This document shows, piece after piece, positions 26,859 to 36,936 of a DNA stretch of 64,000 bases. The stretch comes from Acinetobacter celticus (lineage in GTDB: Bacteria; Pseudomonadota; Gammaproteobacteria; Pseudomonadales; Moraxellaceae): positions 124,001 to 188,000 of the forward strand of contig NZ_MBDL01000009.1 of the NCBI RefSeq assembly GCF_001707755.1, written 5' to 3'. The position numbers and the translations under genes were made by a program. Every line of letters begins with the position of its first letter. The first letter of the stretch is position 1. The notes under the pieces are model-generated. The model was given only the letters and a program-made list of their open reading frames with translations. It had not been told where the DNA came from and did no database searches.

Positions 26859-29060
26859 ATGGAAATCAAGGTCAATTATCTCGACAATCTTCGACAAGAA
26901 GCGAAGTTTGATGACTTCACAGTAATCGCCGATCAACCCATTCGCTATAAAGGTGATGGATCTGCACCAGGACCATTCGACTATTTTCTTGCATCATCGG
27001 CTTTATGTGCCGCATACTTTGTCAAAGTTTACTGCGCTGCCCGTGATATTCCGACCGATAATATTCGTTTGTCGCAGAATAATATTGTCGATCCTGAAAA
27101 CCGCTATAAACAAATTTTTAAAATTCAGGTTGAACTTCCTGCAGATATTTCGGAAAAAGATCGTCAAGGTATTTTACGTTCCATTGACCGTTGCACCGTT
27201 AAAAAAGTCATTCAAACTGGCCCCGAATTTATTATTGAAGAAGTTGAAAGTATTGATTCCGATGCTCAAGCATTATTAATACCGAGTCTAACGTCAGAAA
27301 GTAGCACCTATATTGCAGGCAAAGACCTGCCTTTAGAAGAAACCATTGCCAATATGTCTGCTATTTTAGCGGGCTTAGGCATGAAGATTGAAATTGCTTC
27401 TTGGCGCAATATTGTACCCAATGTTTGGTCTTTACATATTCGTGATGCACAATCACCAATGTGTTTTACCAATGGTAAAGGTTCAACCAAAGAAAGTGCC
27501 CTAGCTTCTGCTTTAGGCGAATTCATTGAACGTCTGAACTGTAACTTTTTCTATAATGATCAATTTTGGGGTGAAGAGATTGCCCAAGCTGAATTTGTTC
27601 ATTACCCAGATGAAAAATGGTTTAAACCCGGCCCAGAGGGTGAACTACCGAAAGAAATTTTAGATGAATACTGTCTAGAAATTTATGACCCTGAAGAGGA
27701 ATTACTAGGTACACATTTATACGACACCAATTCAGGCAATACTGAACGTGGTATTTGTTCCCTACCTTTTGTACGTCAGTCCGATGGTGAAACTGTTTAT
27801 TTCCCTTCAAATTTGATTGAAAACTTATATTTAAGTAATGGGATGAGCGCGGGAAATACCTTAGCTGAAGCTCAGGTGCAATGTTTATCTGAAATATTTG
27901 AACGTGCTGTTAAACGCGAAATTCTAGAAGGCGAAATTGCACTTCCTGATGTACCTGAAGAAGTACTTGCAAAATACCCAAGTATTGTCGAAGGCATTAA
28001 AGGCATAGAAGCTCAAGGCTTTCCTGTACTGGTCAAAGATGCATCCTTAGGTGGTAAATACCCTGTGATGTGTGTGACTTTAATGAACCCACGTACAGGT
28101 GGTGTATTTGCATCGTTTGGTGCACACCCTAAATTAGAAGTGGCGCTGGAACGTAGCTTAACAGAGCTTTTACAAGGTCGTAGTTTTGAAGGTCTAAATG
28201 ATCTACCAAAACCAACATTTAGTAGCAATGCCGTTACCGAACCTAATAATTTTGTAGAGCATTTTATTGATTCTAGTGGTGTCGTGTCTTGGCATTTCTT
28301 TAGTTCAAAAGCAGAACATGCCTTTGTTGAATGGGACTTTACCAGCCAAAGCGAACATGCCAATGCAGATGAAGCTACACAAATGTTTAGCATTCTTGAA
28401 GACATGGGCAAAGAAGCCTATATGGCGGTATATCAACACTTAGATGCAACGGCTTGTCGTATTTTAGTTCCCGGTTATTCTGAAGTTTATTTGGTTGAAG
28501 ATTTGGTCTGGGACAATACCAATAAAGCATTATTATTCCGTGAAGATATCTTAAATTTACACCGTTTAGATGATGAACAATTAGAAGCCCTCGTTGAACG
28601 CCTAGAAGAGGTTGAGGTCGATGATTACACTGAAATTAAAACCCTGATTGGTATTGAATTTGATGACAATACTGTTTGGGGTCAGCTGACTATTTTAGAA
28701 TTGAAACTTCTCATTTATATGGCATTACAGCAATTTGAAGAAGCTCAAGATTTGGTGGGACAATTCCTACAATACAATACCAATACGGTTCAACGTGGTT
28801 TGTTCTATCAGTGTATGAATGTTGTTTTGGAAGTCGAATTAGACGATGAACTTGATTTGAATGATTATGAAACCAACTTCCGTCGCATGTTTGGTGATGA
28901 ACGTATGGATGCGGTGATCGGTTCAATGGAAGGTAGCGTGCGTTTCTATGGTTTGACTGAAACCAATATGAAACTTGAGGGTCTTGACCGTCATTTACGT
29001 CTCATTGAGAGCTATAAAAAACTGCATGTAGCACGCGCTAAATTTGCAAATTTAGCGTAA
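26859..29060 (+). CDS. OsmC domain/YcaO domain fusion protein
   Basis: A 733-residue protein. Residues 1-140 form an OsmC-like domain (YKGDGSAPGPFDYFLASSALCAA), and about 150-600 a YcaO domain with ASALGEFIERLNCNFF and QVQCLSEIFERAVKREI; the C-terminal ~130 residues are helical and acidic. YcaO proteins use ATP to activate amide backbones; E. coli YcaO is linked to RimO methylthiolation of ribosomal protein S12. The OsmC fusion is a known subfamily architecture. A terminator ends this single-gene unit. Confidence 0.9.
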   Translation: MEIKVNYLDNLRQEAKFDDFTVIADQPIRYKGDGSAPGPFDYFLASSALCAAYFVKVYCAARDIPTDNIRLSQNNIVDPENRYKQIFKIQVELPADISEKDRQGILRSIDRCTVKKVIQTGPEFIIEEVESIDSDAQALLIPSLTSESSTYIAGKDLPLEETIANMSAILAGLGMKIEIASWRNIVPNVWSLHIRDAQSPMCFTNGKGSTKESALASALGEFIERLNCNFFYNDQFWGEEIAQAEFVHYPDEKWFKPGPEGELPKEILDEYCLEIYDPEEELLGTHLYDTNSGNTERGICSLPFVRQSDGETVYFPSNLIENLYLSNGMSAGNTLAEAQVQCLSEIFERAVKREILEGEIALPDVPEEVLAKYPSIVEGIKGIEAQGFPVLVKDASLGGKYPVMCVTLMNPRTGGVFASFGAHPKLEVALERSLTELLQGRSFEGLNDLPKPTFSSNAVTEPNNFVEHFIDSSGVVSWHFFSSKAEHAFVEWDFTSQSEHANADEATQMFSILEDMGKEAYMAVYQHLDATACRILVPGYSEVYLVEDLVWDNTNKALLFREDILNLHRLDDEQLEALVERLEEVEVDDYTEIKTLIGIEFDDNTVWGQLTILELKLLIYMALQQFEEAQDLVGQFLQYNTNTVQRGLFYQCMNVVLEVELDDELDLNDYETNFRRMFGDERMDAVIGSMEGSVRFYGLTETNMKLEGLDRHLRLIESYKKLHVARAKFANLA

Positions 29061-29074
29061 TACAATTGCAGTTT

Positions 29075-29115
29075 AAAAGAGCAATCCAAAATACTTGGAT
29101 TGCTCTTTTATTTTT
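29075..29115 (+). terminator. Terminator of the OsmC-YcaO gene
   Basis: GAGCAATCCAA, five-base loop, TTGGATTGCTC, then TTTTATTTTT, starting 18 nt after the stop. Confidence 0.9.
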
Positions 29116-29277
29116 ATCATAAATAACACTTATGCCATCAAACCCTTTCATTTTTTCTAAAAAAGCAGGACTGATCATCTGTACGCTTTTTTTTCTGTTC
29201 CAATAAAGGATGTATCTCGGTTAAATCGCTTTTAATAGCAACGTTCAAGGTTAAATTAAACGACGCTACCTCTACCC

Positions 29278-30684
29278 TTATTTCATGAGTTTTTTCGCTA
29301 AATAATCTGGATTTAAAAAGACCATACTAATCAGCCCAACTATAATCATATAAATTCCAATATATTCAAAACCATGGTTCATACCAATAATCAGCTTTTC
29401 TGCCATTTCTGGAGCCAATGCAATACCTTTAGCTGGTTGTACATAACCTGCGACATCCATTAAATATCCCACCATCGTTGGCGATACAATCCCGCCAATT
29501 GATGAAGTTGCAACCAATGTTGCCATGACTGCTGCACGTTGTTTTGAACTGACACTAAAGCCAACGGCCATAGTCGCGAGTGGAAAACACATGGCAAAAC
29601 CTGCAGCAATTGTAATCAGTAAAATACAGATTGCACCACTTAGAAATGGAATAAGGTAAAAAGCAATACCAGAAATAAACACCAGCAAGCCAAAAACCAG
29701 ACCCAATGAAATATGAACTGTCGCGCCCTTTTTCATTAAAATTCTAGAAAAATAGCCCGCACTCGCCAAACTAATTGCACCTAAAATCCACGGTAGACTT
29801 GAAACAGTCGCAATTATTTCAGGTGAAAATGTCCCAATTGAAGCAATATATTTCGGTGCCCACGTCGTTAAAAAACCCAATGACCAAAAACAGCCTAAAC
29901 CTGCTAAAAATGATGCAAAGAACATTTTTGAAAAAAAGATTTTAAAAATGGGAACAGTTTTTAAAACATCGACATATTTCACAATACTTTTACAATTCGG
30001 ATCATATACAACGGGTACTGCTTGAAGTTTTTGATCTGTTTCTTCACGATTAAAATGACTATATGGGCCTTCTTTAAACACCATTGCCCAAAGCACTGTC
30101 CAAACTAATCCGACCAAACCCAGAAAACCAAAGGCCCATCTCCAACCTAAATCGGGGTGTGCAATAATATAAGCAAGAATTGGTGCTGCAACCACGGGAC
30201 CAATGGTCGTTCCAGATGCAACCAAACTACTTGGAAAACCCCGTGTAGATGGCTCGAACCAACCTTGAACGTGGGTTAATGATATTGATGATGCAGGCCC
30301 TTCGGCTGCGCCAAGTACAATTCGAGTGACGAGAAGTGCCATAGCACCGCCACCTAATAGCATTGGAAATTGTAATACAGCCCAGCTAATGCCCATAACT
30401 AAAATGAGCCATCTGGTTTGTACTTTTTCGGCAATAAACCCCACAATAATGCCCGATACTGCGAATAAGAAAAAAAATGAGCTACCAATAAAACCAAATT
30501 GTGTACTGGTCATGCCCAGTTCGGACATCACCGATTCTGCCACCAAACCTAATACAGCTTTGTCTGCAAAATTAATCATTTGGAATAAAATGAGGAGTCC
30601 AGTAATTAGCCATGCACGATTCAAAGTTTTTTTAGATATCCCTCTTTTTGTCTCTATTTCTGATCGATCCACCTGCATATTCAT
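29278..30684 (-). CDS. MFS transporter of the anion:cation symporter (ACS) type
   Basis: A 468-residue protein with about 12 membrane segments. NFADKAVLGLVAESVMSELGMT near residue 40 and RIVLGAAEGPASSISL are ACS-family signatures (DxxxR region and RxxxGxxEG). ACS members import organic anions such as aromatic acids, hexuronates or muconate. Position next to the porin and catM suggests uptake of an aromatic acid or muconate. It is separated from the porin gene by nearly 400 bases, so it may have its own promoter. Confidence 0.85.
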   Translation of the reverse strand: MNMQVDRSEIETKRGISKKTLNRAWLITGLLILFQMINFADKAVLGLVAESVMSELGMTSTQFGFIGSSFFFLFAVSGIIVGFIAEKVQTRWLILVMGISWAVLQFPMLLGGGAMALLVTRIVLGAAEGPASSISLTHVQGWFEPSTRGFPSSLVASGTTIGPVVAAPILAYIIAHPDLGWRWAFGFLGLVGLVWTVLWAMVFKEGPYSHFNREETDQKLQAVPVVYDPNCKSIVKYVDVLKTVPIFKIFFSKMFFASFLAGLGCFWSLGFLTTWAPKYIASIGTFSPEIIATVSSLPWILGAISLASAGYFSRILMKKGATVHISLGLVFGLLVFISGIAFYLIPFLSGAICILLITIAAGFAMCFPLATMAVGFSVSSKQRAAVMATLVATSSIGGIVSPTMVGYLMDVAGYVQPAKGIALAPEMAEKLIIGMNHGFEYIGIYMIIVGLISMVFLNPDYLAKKLMK

Positions 30685-31079
30685 TTTATCTTCCTTAATT
30701 TAAAATGTATTTGAGAAACTTTTATTTAAAAGTCAAAGGTATTGGTTGTATTAAAGAGGTTGTCTTTGCTTCATTTTCAAGGTTGTTTATTCACCATATT
30801 TTCAATTTTTCGCTACAGTTCAGCCTCCCAATTAGATATCGAGTTTTAAAGGGATATGAACTATTACAAAGAGTGCTGTGATTAAAGCGGTGATGAATTA
30901 AAAAATAGAAAAATTCAAGCAAGGATATTGATAGATAAAACTTAAGTTTAAATATAAAGACCTCTTTAAAATGCGGATAAAATTATCAACAGAGATCTAA
31001 ATATTTAAACTTTAGGGATAATGATCACTTCTTTTTTTACAATTAGACTGTCTTGTATTTTTCTGTACATTCAAAGACA
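30685..31079. other. Intergenic region between the porin and MFS genes
   Basis: About 395 AT-rich bases. No ORF of credible length, no clear Rho-independent terminator after the porin, and no ATAC-N7-GTAT site seen. It must hold the MFS promoter on the minus strand, but I could not pick one with confidence. Confidence 0.5.
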
Positions 31080-32345
31080 TTAAAATTTAAAGGTATAGCT
31101 CGTAATAATACGGTCTTCTACAAAATCTGTTCCAGGAGTATCTCCTGCTCCATATTTAATATCCGCGCGAATGTGTCTCCATTCCAAACCTAAACCTTTT
31201 AGTTTTCCTTCAGGAATGACGTAATTTACAATGACATTTTTCTCGATTTCTTTATTGTCTTTAAAACCCGAACGATATATTTCACTACCGTTCAAATAGC
31301 GCAATCCCAACTTCAGACCTGGCACACCCGCATTTTTAAAGTCATAGCTATATGTCGCATGCCATGTCAGCTCTTTTGCTTTGTAAAAAGCCAAAGTTGA
31401 CCAGCTTTGTAGATACGCTTGTGGCACATAGCCTGCCAATAATGGAATCGCATCGTCTCCCATATTTTTTTGTATACCCGCAGTCAATGAACTGCCACCA
31501 TTTTGAACCGTCGCCTGCAAACCTACAGATTGTGCATCAATACTGCCAAAATAAGCATCACCATCTTCTTTATAGTTAAAATAGCGAGTATCTACTTTCA
31601 GCTTCGTGGCATTGATCTGCTCTGAATAAGCGGCATTTACATAATGTTGCTGATAGATATCTTCCAGTTGGCCAAACCAATACGATCCAGAAATTTTTGG
31701 TGTGAAATTATAATCCAACCCAATAAAGTTCATTCCATCACTTTCTTTATTTGGGTCTGTATTGCCCCCCAAACTCATTTTTTTAAATTCATCATCATCA
31801 CGGGCATTAATATGCGTAAAGCGCCCTGCCGATATTTTTAAGTTTTTAATTTCTTTACTTTCTAGCATTGCACCTGCAAAAGTTGTGACCAACTGACGCG
31901 AATCATCAATGAACAACACAGGTGTTTTAGGCAATAATTCGCCGACTTTAAGTTCAGTATTTTGATATTTAAGCTTTAAGGTCGCGCCTAATTTTAAGAA
32001 ATTACGTTCCTGACGTTTTGCTGCCTGATCATACTTAAAGACCGTATCTAAACGCTCTTCATTATGATCACCCAATCTCACGGCATATTGAAAACCCAAA
32101 TCTAAACCAAGCTGAACCGGTGTATCGGTATAACCAGACTCAAAACGACCACTCAAGCCTTGAGACCAACTTCCTAAATCTTGATTTGTTCCTTCAAAAT
32201 CTCGTTCAACATAAAAATTCCTTAAGTAGATGGACTTTTGACTGTCTTCGAAAAAATTGGCGTGCGCAACATTCAACCCAGCAATGCTAAAAAATGAAAA
32301 TAACACTGCTTTTTGAACTGTGCGTTTTGAATATAAGCTATACAT
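31080..32345 (-). CDS. OprD-family outer-membrane porin
   Basis: A 421-residue beta-barrel protein. A signal peptide ends near HANFF; after it come FFEDSQKSIYLRNFYVERDFEG and GSWSQGLSGRFESGYTDTPVQ, hallmark OprD openings, and the chain ends in an aromatic residue (YTFKF) as outer-membrane barrels do. OprD/OpdK porins pass small carboxylates, including benzoate-like acids. Between catM and the MFS gene, a role in aromatic acid entry is likely but not proven. Confidence 0.88.
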   Translation of the reverse strand: MYSLYSKRTVQKAVLFSFFSIAGLNVAHANFFEDSQKSIYLRNFYVERDFEGTNQDLGSWSQGLSGRFESGYTDTPVQLGLDLGFQYAVRLGDHNEERLDTVFKYDQAAKRQERNFLKLGATLKLKYQNTELKVGELLPKTPVLFIDDSRQLVTTFAGAMLESKEIKNLKISAGRFTHINARDDDEFKKMSLGGNTDPNKESDGMNFIGLDYNFTPKISGSYWFGQLEDIYQQHYVNAAYSEQINATKLKVDTRYFNYKEDGDAYFGSIDAQSVGLQATVQNGGSSLTAGIQKNMGDDAIPLLAGYVPQAYLQSWSTLAFYKAKELTWHATYSYDFKNAGVPGLKLGLRYLNGSEIYRSGFKDNKEIEKNVIVNYVIPEGKLKGLGLEWRHIRADIKYGAGDTPGTDFVEDRIITSYTFKF

Positions 32346-32632
32346 GGAAATCCTTTCCTACATCCGTATTGTTTTCTCATCCACTATGCAAACACCATCA
32401 TTTGCCTGTCTGATCTGGATGCTGACTTATTCCAATAAAACTTTTTAATATTAAAATTTAATATAATTTCAAAACTAAAAAGAAAAATTAGAATAGCCCT
32501 GATTATTTGAATTATCAATGTAATTTTCCATATCCTATTAAGTATATAATTATACCTTTTTCGTCATAATAGAATTATTTGGAATAAATAAAGGAAAATA
32601 AACACTGAATTTTTATCGATTGTTCGATCGGC

Positions 32633-33550
<918 letters not shown>

Positions 33551-33555
33551 TTAAC

Positions 33556-33570
33556 ATACCTTTTAAGTAT
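33556..33570. promoter_or_regulatory. CatM/BenM operator
   Basis: ATAC at 33556-33559, seven bases, GTAT at 33567-33570. This is the established CatM/BenM recognition pattern, placed six bases beyond the catM start codon and about 85 bases upstream of catB, so it can serve autoregulation and catB activation. A weaker half-site (ATAC at 33577-33580) follows. Confidence 0.75.
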
Positions 33571-33653
33571 CTAAAAATACCAATTTAGCTATAGTTAAGG
33601 ATATTACATTAAATTAGGGTATATAAATGATTTAATGTATAAGAATATAGAAG

Positions 33654-34763
33654 ATGTATAAAACGATAGAAACCATGCTTGTAGAGATTCCTACAATCCG
33701 CCCACATAAAATGGCTGTGGCGACAATGCAGACACAAACCTTAGTTTTGGTCAAAATAACCACCAATGACGGTTTCACTGGATGGGGCGAAGCGACCACC
33801 ATTGGCGGTTTAGGTTATGGCGAAGAAAGCCCTGAAAGTATTAAAACCAATATTGATACCTATTTTAGCCCGCTCTTGAAATCGCTGTATGGACTAAATA
33901 TTGCGCAAATAATGCAGACGATTAAAAAAAATATTAATGGTAATCGCTTTGCAAAATGTGCCATTCAAACCGCCCTCTTAGATATTCACGCACAACGTTT
34001 AGCTTTGCCATTGAGCGAAATTTTAGGCGGTCGCTTACGTGATTCTATTCCTGTACTTTGGGTACTGGCTTCTGGTGATACAGAAAAAGATATTGCCGAA
34101 GCACAGAAAATGATTGAAGCTAAACGTCATAATATTTTCAAGCTTAAAATTGGTTCTCGCTCAGTTGAAGCCGATGTTGAACATGTATTAGCCATTAAAA
34201 AAGCCTTAGGAAAAGACATTTCAATTCGTGTCGATGTAAACCGTGCATGGTCTGAACTTGAAGCCATTAAAGGGATTCAAGCGTTACAAGATGGTGGCAT
34301 TGACCTCATTGAACAGCCTTGTGCGATTGATAATATTGATGCCATGCAACGCCTTACTCGCAAGTTTGATATTGCCATTATGGCTGATGAGTCTCTAATG
34401 GGGCCAAACACTGCTTTTCAATTGGCGAAACGCAATGCAGCCTCTGTTTTCGCTGTTAAAGTTGCACAATCTGGCGGTCTAATCGAAAGTTGCGAAGTCG
34501 GAAAAATCGCTCAACTTGCTGGTATTAATTTATACGGTGGCACAATGCTAGAAGGCCCTGTAGGAACTATCGCATCGGCACATGTGTTTTCAACATTTGA
34601 TAATTTGGCTTATGGTACGGAGCTATTCGGCCCATTATTACTCACTGAAGAAATTTTAAAAACGCCACTTCAATATCAGAACTTTGAATTACAAATTCCT
34701 CAAAGCGCAGGACTTGGTATTGAATTAGATGAAAACAAGATTGACCACTTACGTCATCAGTAA
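33654..34763 (+). CDS. catB: Muconate cycloisomerase
   Basis: A 369-residue enolase-superfamily enzyme turning cis,cis-muconate into muconolactone. The barrel carries the KxK base pair (FKLKIGSR), the metal ligands in DVNRAW, IEQPCAIDN and ADESL, and the second lysine in FAVKVAQSGG. Length matches the family. It is the first gene of the cat operon, under the CatM site; catC follows after 15 nt. Confidence 0.96.
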   Translation: MYKTIETMLVEIPTIRPHKMAVATMQTQTLVLVKITTNDGFTGWGEATTIGGLGYGEESPESIKTNIDTYFSPLLKSLYGLNIAQIMQTIKKNINGNRFAKCAIQTALLDIHAQRLALPLSEILGGRLRDSIPVLWVLASGDTEKDIAEAQKMIEAKRHNIFKLKIGSRSVEADVEHVLAIKKALGKDISIRVDVNRAWSELEAIKGIQALQDGGIDLIEQPCAIDNIDAMQRLTRKFDIAIMADESLMGPNTAFQLAKRNAASVFAVKVAQSGGLIESCEVGKIAQLAGINLYGGTMLEGPVGTIASAHVFSTFDNLAYGTELFGPLLLTEEILKTPLQYQNFELQIPQSAGLGIELDENKIDHLRHQ

Positions 34764-34778
34764 TTAAAGGAACAGAAT

Positions 34779-35069
34779 ATGCTTTTCCAAGTACGTATGG
34801 ATGTAAATATCCCTCGTGATCTACCCGCTGAACAAGTCAATGAAATTAAGGCTGTTGAAAAAGCCTACTCACAAGATTTACAGCGTCAGGGCAAGTGGCG
34901 TCATATTTGGCGTATCACAGGACAGTATTCAAATATCAGTATTTTTGATGTAGAAAGTAATGAAGAGCTACACAATATTTTGCAAGGTCTTCCGCTTTAT
35001 CCTTATATGAACATTGAGGTTATGGCACTAAACCGTCACCCGTCTTCAATTCGTGAAGATGACACCTGA
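34779..35069 (+). CDS. catC: Muconolactone delta-isomerase
   Basis: A 96-residue enzyme of the homodecameric CatC family converting muconolactone to 3-oxoadipate enol-lactone. MLFQVRMDVNIPRDLP, GKWRHIWRITGQYSNISIFDV and LPLYPYMNIEVMAL are full-length family signatures. AAAGGAAC precedes the ATG. It is separated from catA by 120 bases holding a perfect hairpin. Confidence 0.96.
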   Translation: MLFQVRMDVNIPRDLPAEQVNEIKAVEKAYSQDLQRQGKWRHIWRITGQYSNISIFDVESNEELHNILQGLPLYPYMNIEVMALNRHPSSIREDDT

Positions 35070-35085
35070 TTTTTAATCCTACACA

Positions 35086-35103
35086 GCCCAAAAGGTTTTG
35101 GGC
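35086..35103 (+). promoter_or_regulatory. Hairpin between catC and catA
   Basis: GCCCAAAA-GG-TTTTGGGC, a perfect 8-base-pair stem, followed by CATG, not a T-run. Probably an mRNA processing or stability element, not a terminator. Confidence 0.5.
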
Positions 35104-35189
35104 CATGTAAACAAAAAAATGTGGTCTATAAAAGCAAGCTGAACGCACGCCGATAAGCCCACAAAACTACATACTCAAGGAACAAAAGT

Positions 35190-36110
35190 ATGAACCGTCA
35201 AGAAATCGATGCATTAGTTAAACAAATGAACGTGGATACAGCGACTGGTGAAGTCCATCCTCGTGTACAACAAGTCGTTGTACGTTTGCTTGGTGATTTT
35301 TTCCAAGCCATTCAAGATTTAGATTTAACTCAAACTGAAGTTTGGAAAGGTTTGGAATATATCGTTGATTCTAGTAAATCAAATGAATTGGGTCTTTTGG
35401 CTGCAGGTCTTGGCTTAGAGCATTTCTTAGATCTTCATGCTGATGAAGTTGATGCGAAAGCAGGCATTACCGGTGGTACGCCACGTACCATCGAAGGTCC
35501 ACTCTATGTTGCTGGTGCACCTGAATCAGTTGGCTTTGCACGTATGGATGACGGTTCTGAATCTGACTATGTCGATACCTTATTCATTGAAGGCGTTGTG
35601 ACTGATACTGACGGTCAAATTATTCCAAATGCTAAAGTTGAAGTTTGGCATGCCAACAGCTTAGGTAACTATTCATTCTTTGATAGTTCACAATCTGAAT
35701 TCAACCTTCGTCGCAGTATCTTAACAGATACGAATGGTCAATATGTTGCTCAAACAACGATGCCTGTCGGTTATGGTTGCCCACCAGAAGGTACAACACA
35801 AGCGTTATTAAACAAGCTTGGTCGTCATGGTCAACGCCCTTCTCATGTGCATTACTTTATCTCTGCACCAGGCTATCGCAAGTTAACAACTCAGTTCAAC
35901 ATTGAAGGTGACAAATACCTTTGGGATGACTTTGCATTCGCTACACGTGAAGGCTTAATCGCTTCTGTAACTGACATTACTGATCCTGCTGAACTGGCTA
36001 AACGCGGTCAGGACAAACCAGTTAAACACATCACTTTTGATTTCAAACTGGTAAAAGACCTTGCTACAGCACCAACGTCTGAAGTTGATCGTCGTCGCGT
36101 TAGCGCTTAA
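35190..36110 (+). CDS. catA: Catechol 1,2-dioxygenase
   Basis: A 306-residue intradiol dioxygenase cleaving catechol to cis,cis-muconate with non-heme Fe(III). The helical N-terminal dimer domain is followed by the beta-sandwich with iron ligands Tyr161 (GNYSFFD), Tyr195 (VGYGCP), His219 and His221 (SHVHYF). CAAGGAAC lies before the ATG. In A. baylyi catA is apart from catBCIJFD and beside ben; here it is inside the operon between catC and catI, with its own hairpins on both sides. Confidence 0.96.
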   Translation: MNRQEIDALVKQMNVDTATGEVHPRVQQVVVRLLGDFFQAIQDLDLTQTEVWKGLEYIVDSSKSNELGLLAAGLGLEHFLDLHADEVDAKAGITGGTPRTIEGPLYVAGAPESVGFARMDDGSESDYVDTLFIEGVVTDTDGQIIPNAKVEVWHANSLGNYSFFDSSQSEFNLRRSILTDTNGQYVAQTTMPVGYGCPPEGTTQALLNKLGRHGQRPSHVHYFISAPGYRKLTTQFNIEGDKYLWDDFAFATREGLIASVTDITDPAELAKRGQDKPVKHITFDFKLVKDLATAPTSEVDRRRVSA

Positions 36111-36124
36111 GTCAATGATTTCCA

Positions 36125-36157
36125 CTGCAAGGCATGGCAAATGTCTTGCAGTATTTT
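36125..36157 (+). terminator. Terminator-like hairpin between catA and catI
   Basis: CTGCAAG (36125-36131) pairs with CTTGCAG (36145-36151), with an inner CAT/ATG, followed by TATTTTTAG. It may cause partial termination, lowering expression of catIJFD relative to catBCA. Confidence 0.6.
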
Positions 36158-36232
36158 TAGATTTTTATCATTAAATTTTCAATTAATTTTTTAATGCTAA
36201 AGATTTGCTTATTGCTCTTTAAGGCTCACAAC

Positions 36233-36919
36233 ATGATTGATAAAAGCACATCATCTTTAACAGAAGCACTTTCCCAAATTAAGGATGGCTCGACCATCAT
36301 GATTGGTGGCTTCGGAACAGCTGGTCAACCCGCTGAACTCATTGACGGGCTGATTGAATTAGGCGTCAAAGACTTAGTTATCATTAACAATAACGCTGGT
36401 AATGGTGATTATGGTTTGGCCAAACTGCTTAAAACAGGTGCAGTACGTAAAATCATTTGCTCTTTCCCACGTCAATCCGACTCTTGGGTTTTTGATGAAT
36501 TGTTCCGTGCTGGCAAAATTGAATTAGAACTGGTTCCACAAGGCAACTTGGCTTGTCGTATTCAAGCCGCAGGCATGGGTTTAGGTCCTATTTATACTCC
36601 AACAGGTTTTGGGACTTTACTGGCTGAAGGTAAACCGACTTTAAACTACGACGGCAAAGACTTCGTCTTAGAAAACCCAATCAAAGCAGACTTTGCTCTC
36701 ATTAAAGCCCATCAAGGCGACCGTTGGGGTAACTTGGTGTACAACAAATCTGCACGTAATTTTGGCCCGATCATGGCCATGGCTGCAGAGGTCACCATTG
36801 CGCAAGTGTCTGAAGTGGTTGAACTCGGTGCTTTAGATCCTGAGCACATCATCACTGCGGGTATTTTTGTCCAGCATGTGGTTGCTGTTGGCAAAAAACA
36901 ACTTGAACAATCGGCCTAA
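36233..36919 (+). CDS. catI: 3-oxoadipate CoA-transferase subunit A
   Basis: A 228-residue alpha subunit. DGSTIMIGGFGTAGQPAELI is the CoA-transferase glycine-rich start and NNAGNGDYGLAKLL follows the family. It moves CoA from succinyl-CoA to 3-oxoadipate together with CatJ. The start is at 36233, with AAGG nine bases upstream and the expected 228-residue length, not the frame opening at 36194. catJ follows after 17 nt. Confidence 0.94.
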   Translation: MIDKSTSSLTEALSQIKDGSTIMIGGFGTAGQPAELIDGLIELGVKDLVIINNNAGNGDYGLAKLLKTGAVRKIICSFPRQSDSWVFDELFRAGKIELELVPQGNLACRIQAAGMGLGPIYTPTGFGTLLAEGKPTLNYDGKDFVLENPIKADFALIKAHQGDRWGNLVYNKSARNFGPIMAMAAEVTIAQVSEVVELGALDPEHIITAGIFVQHVVAVGKKQLEQSA

Positions 36920-36936
36920 GACCTGAGGATTAAACT

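Noticed and set aside
32531-32560. A GTAT-N6-ATAC near-palindrome upstream of the porin as a CatM site
   Set aside because: The half-sites are in the reverse arrangement to the CatM consensus ATAC-N7-GTAT, so it is more likely AT-rich promoter DNA.
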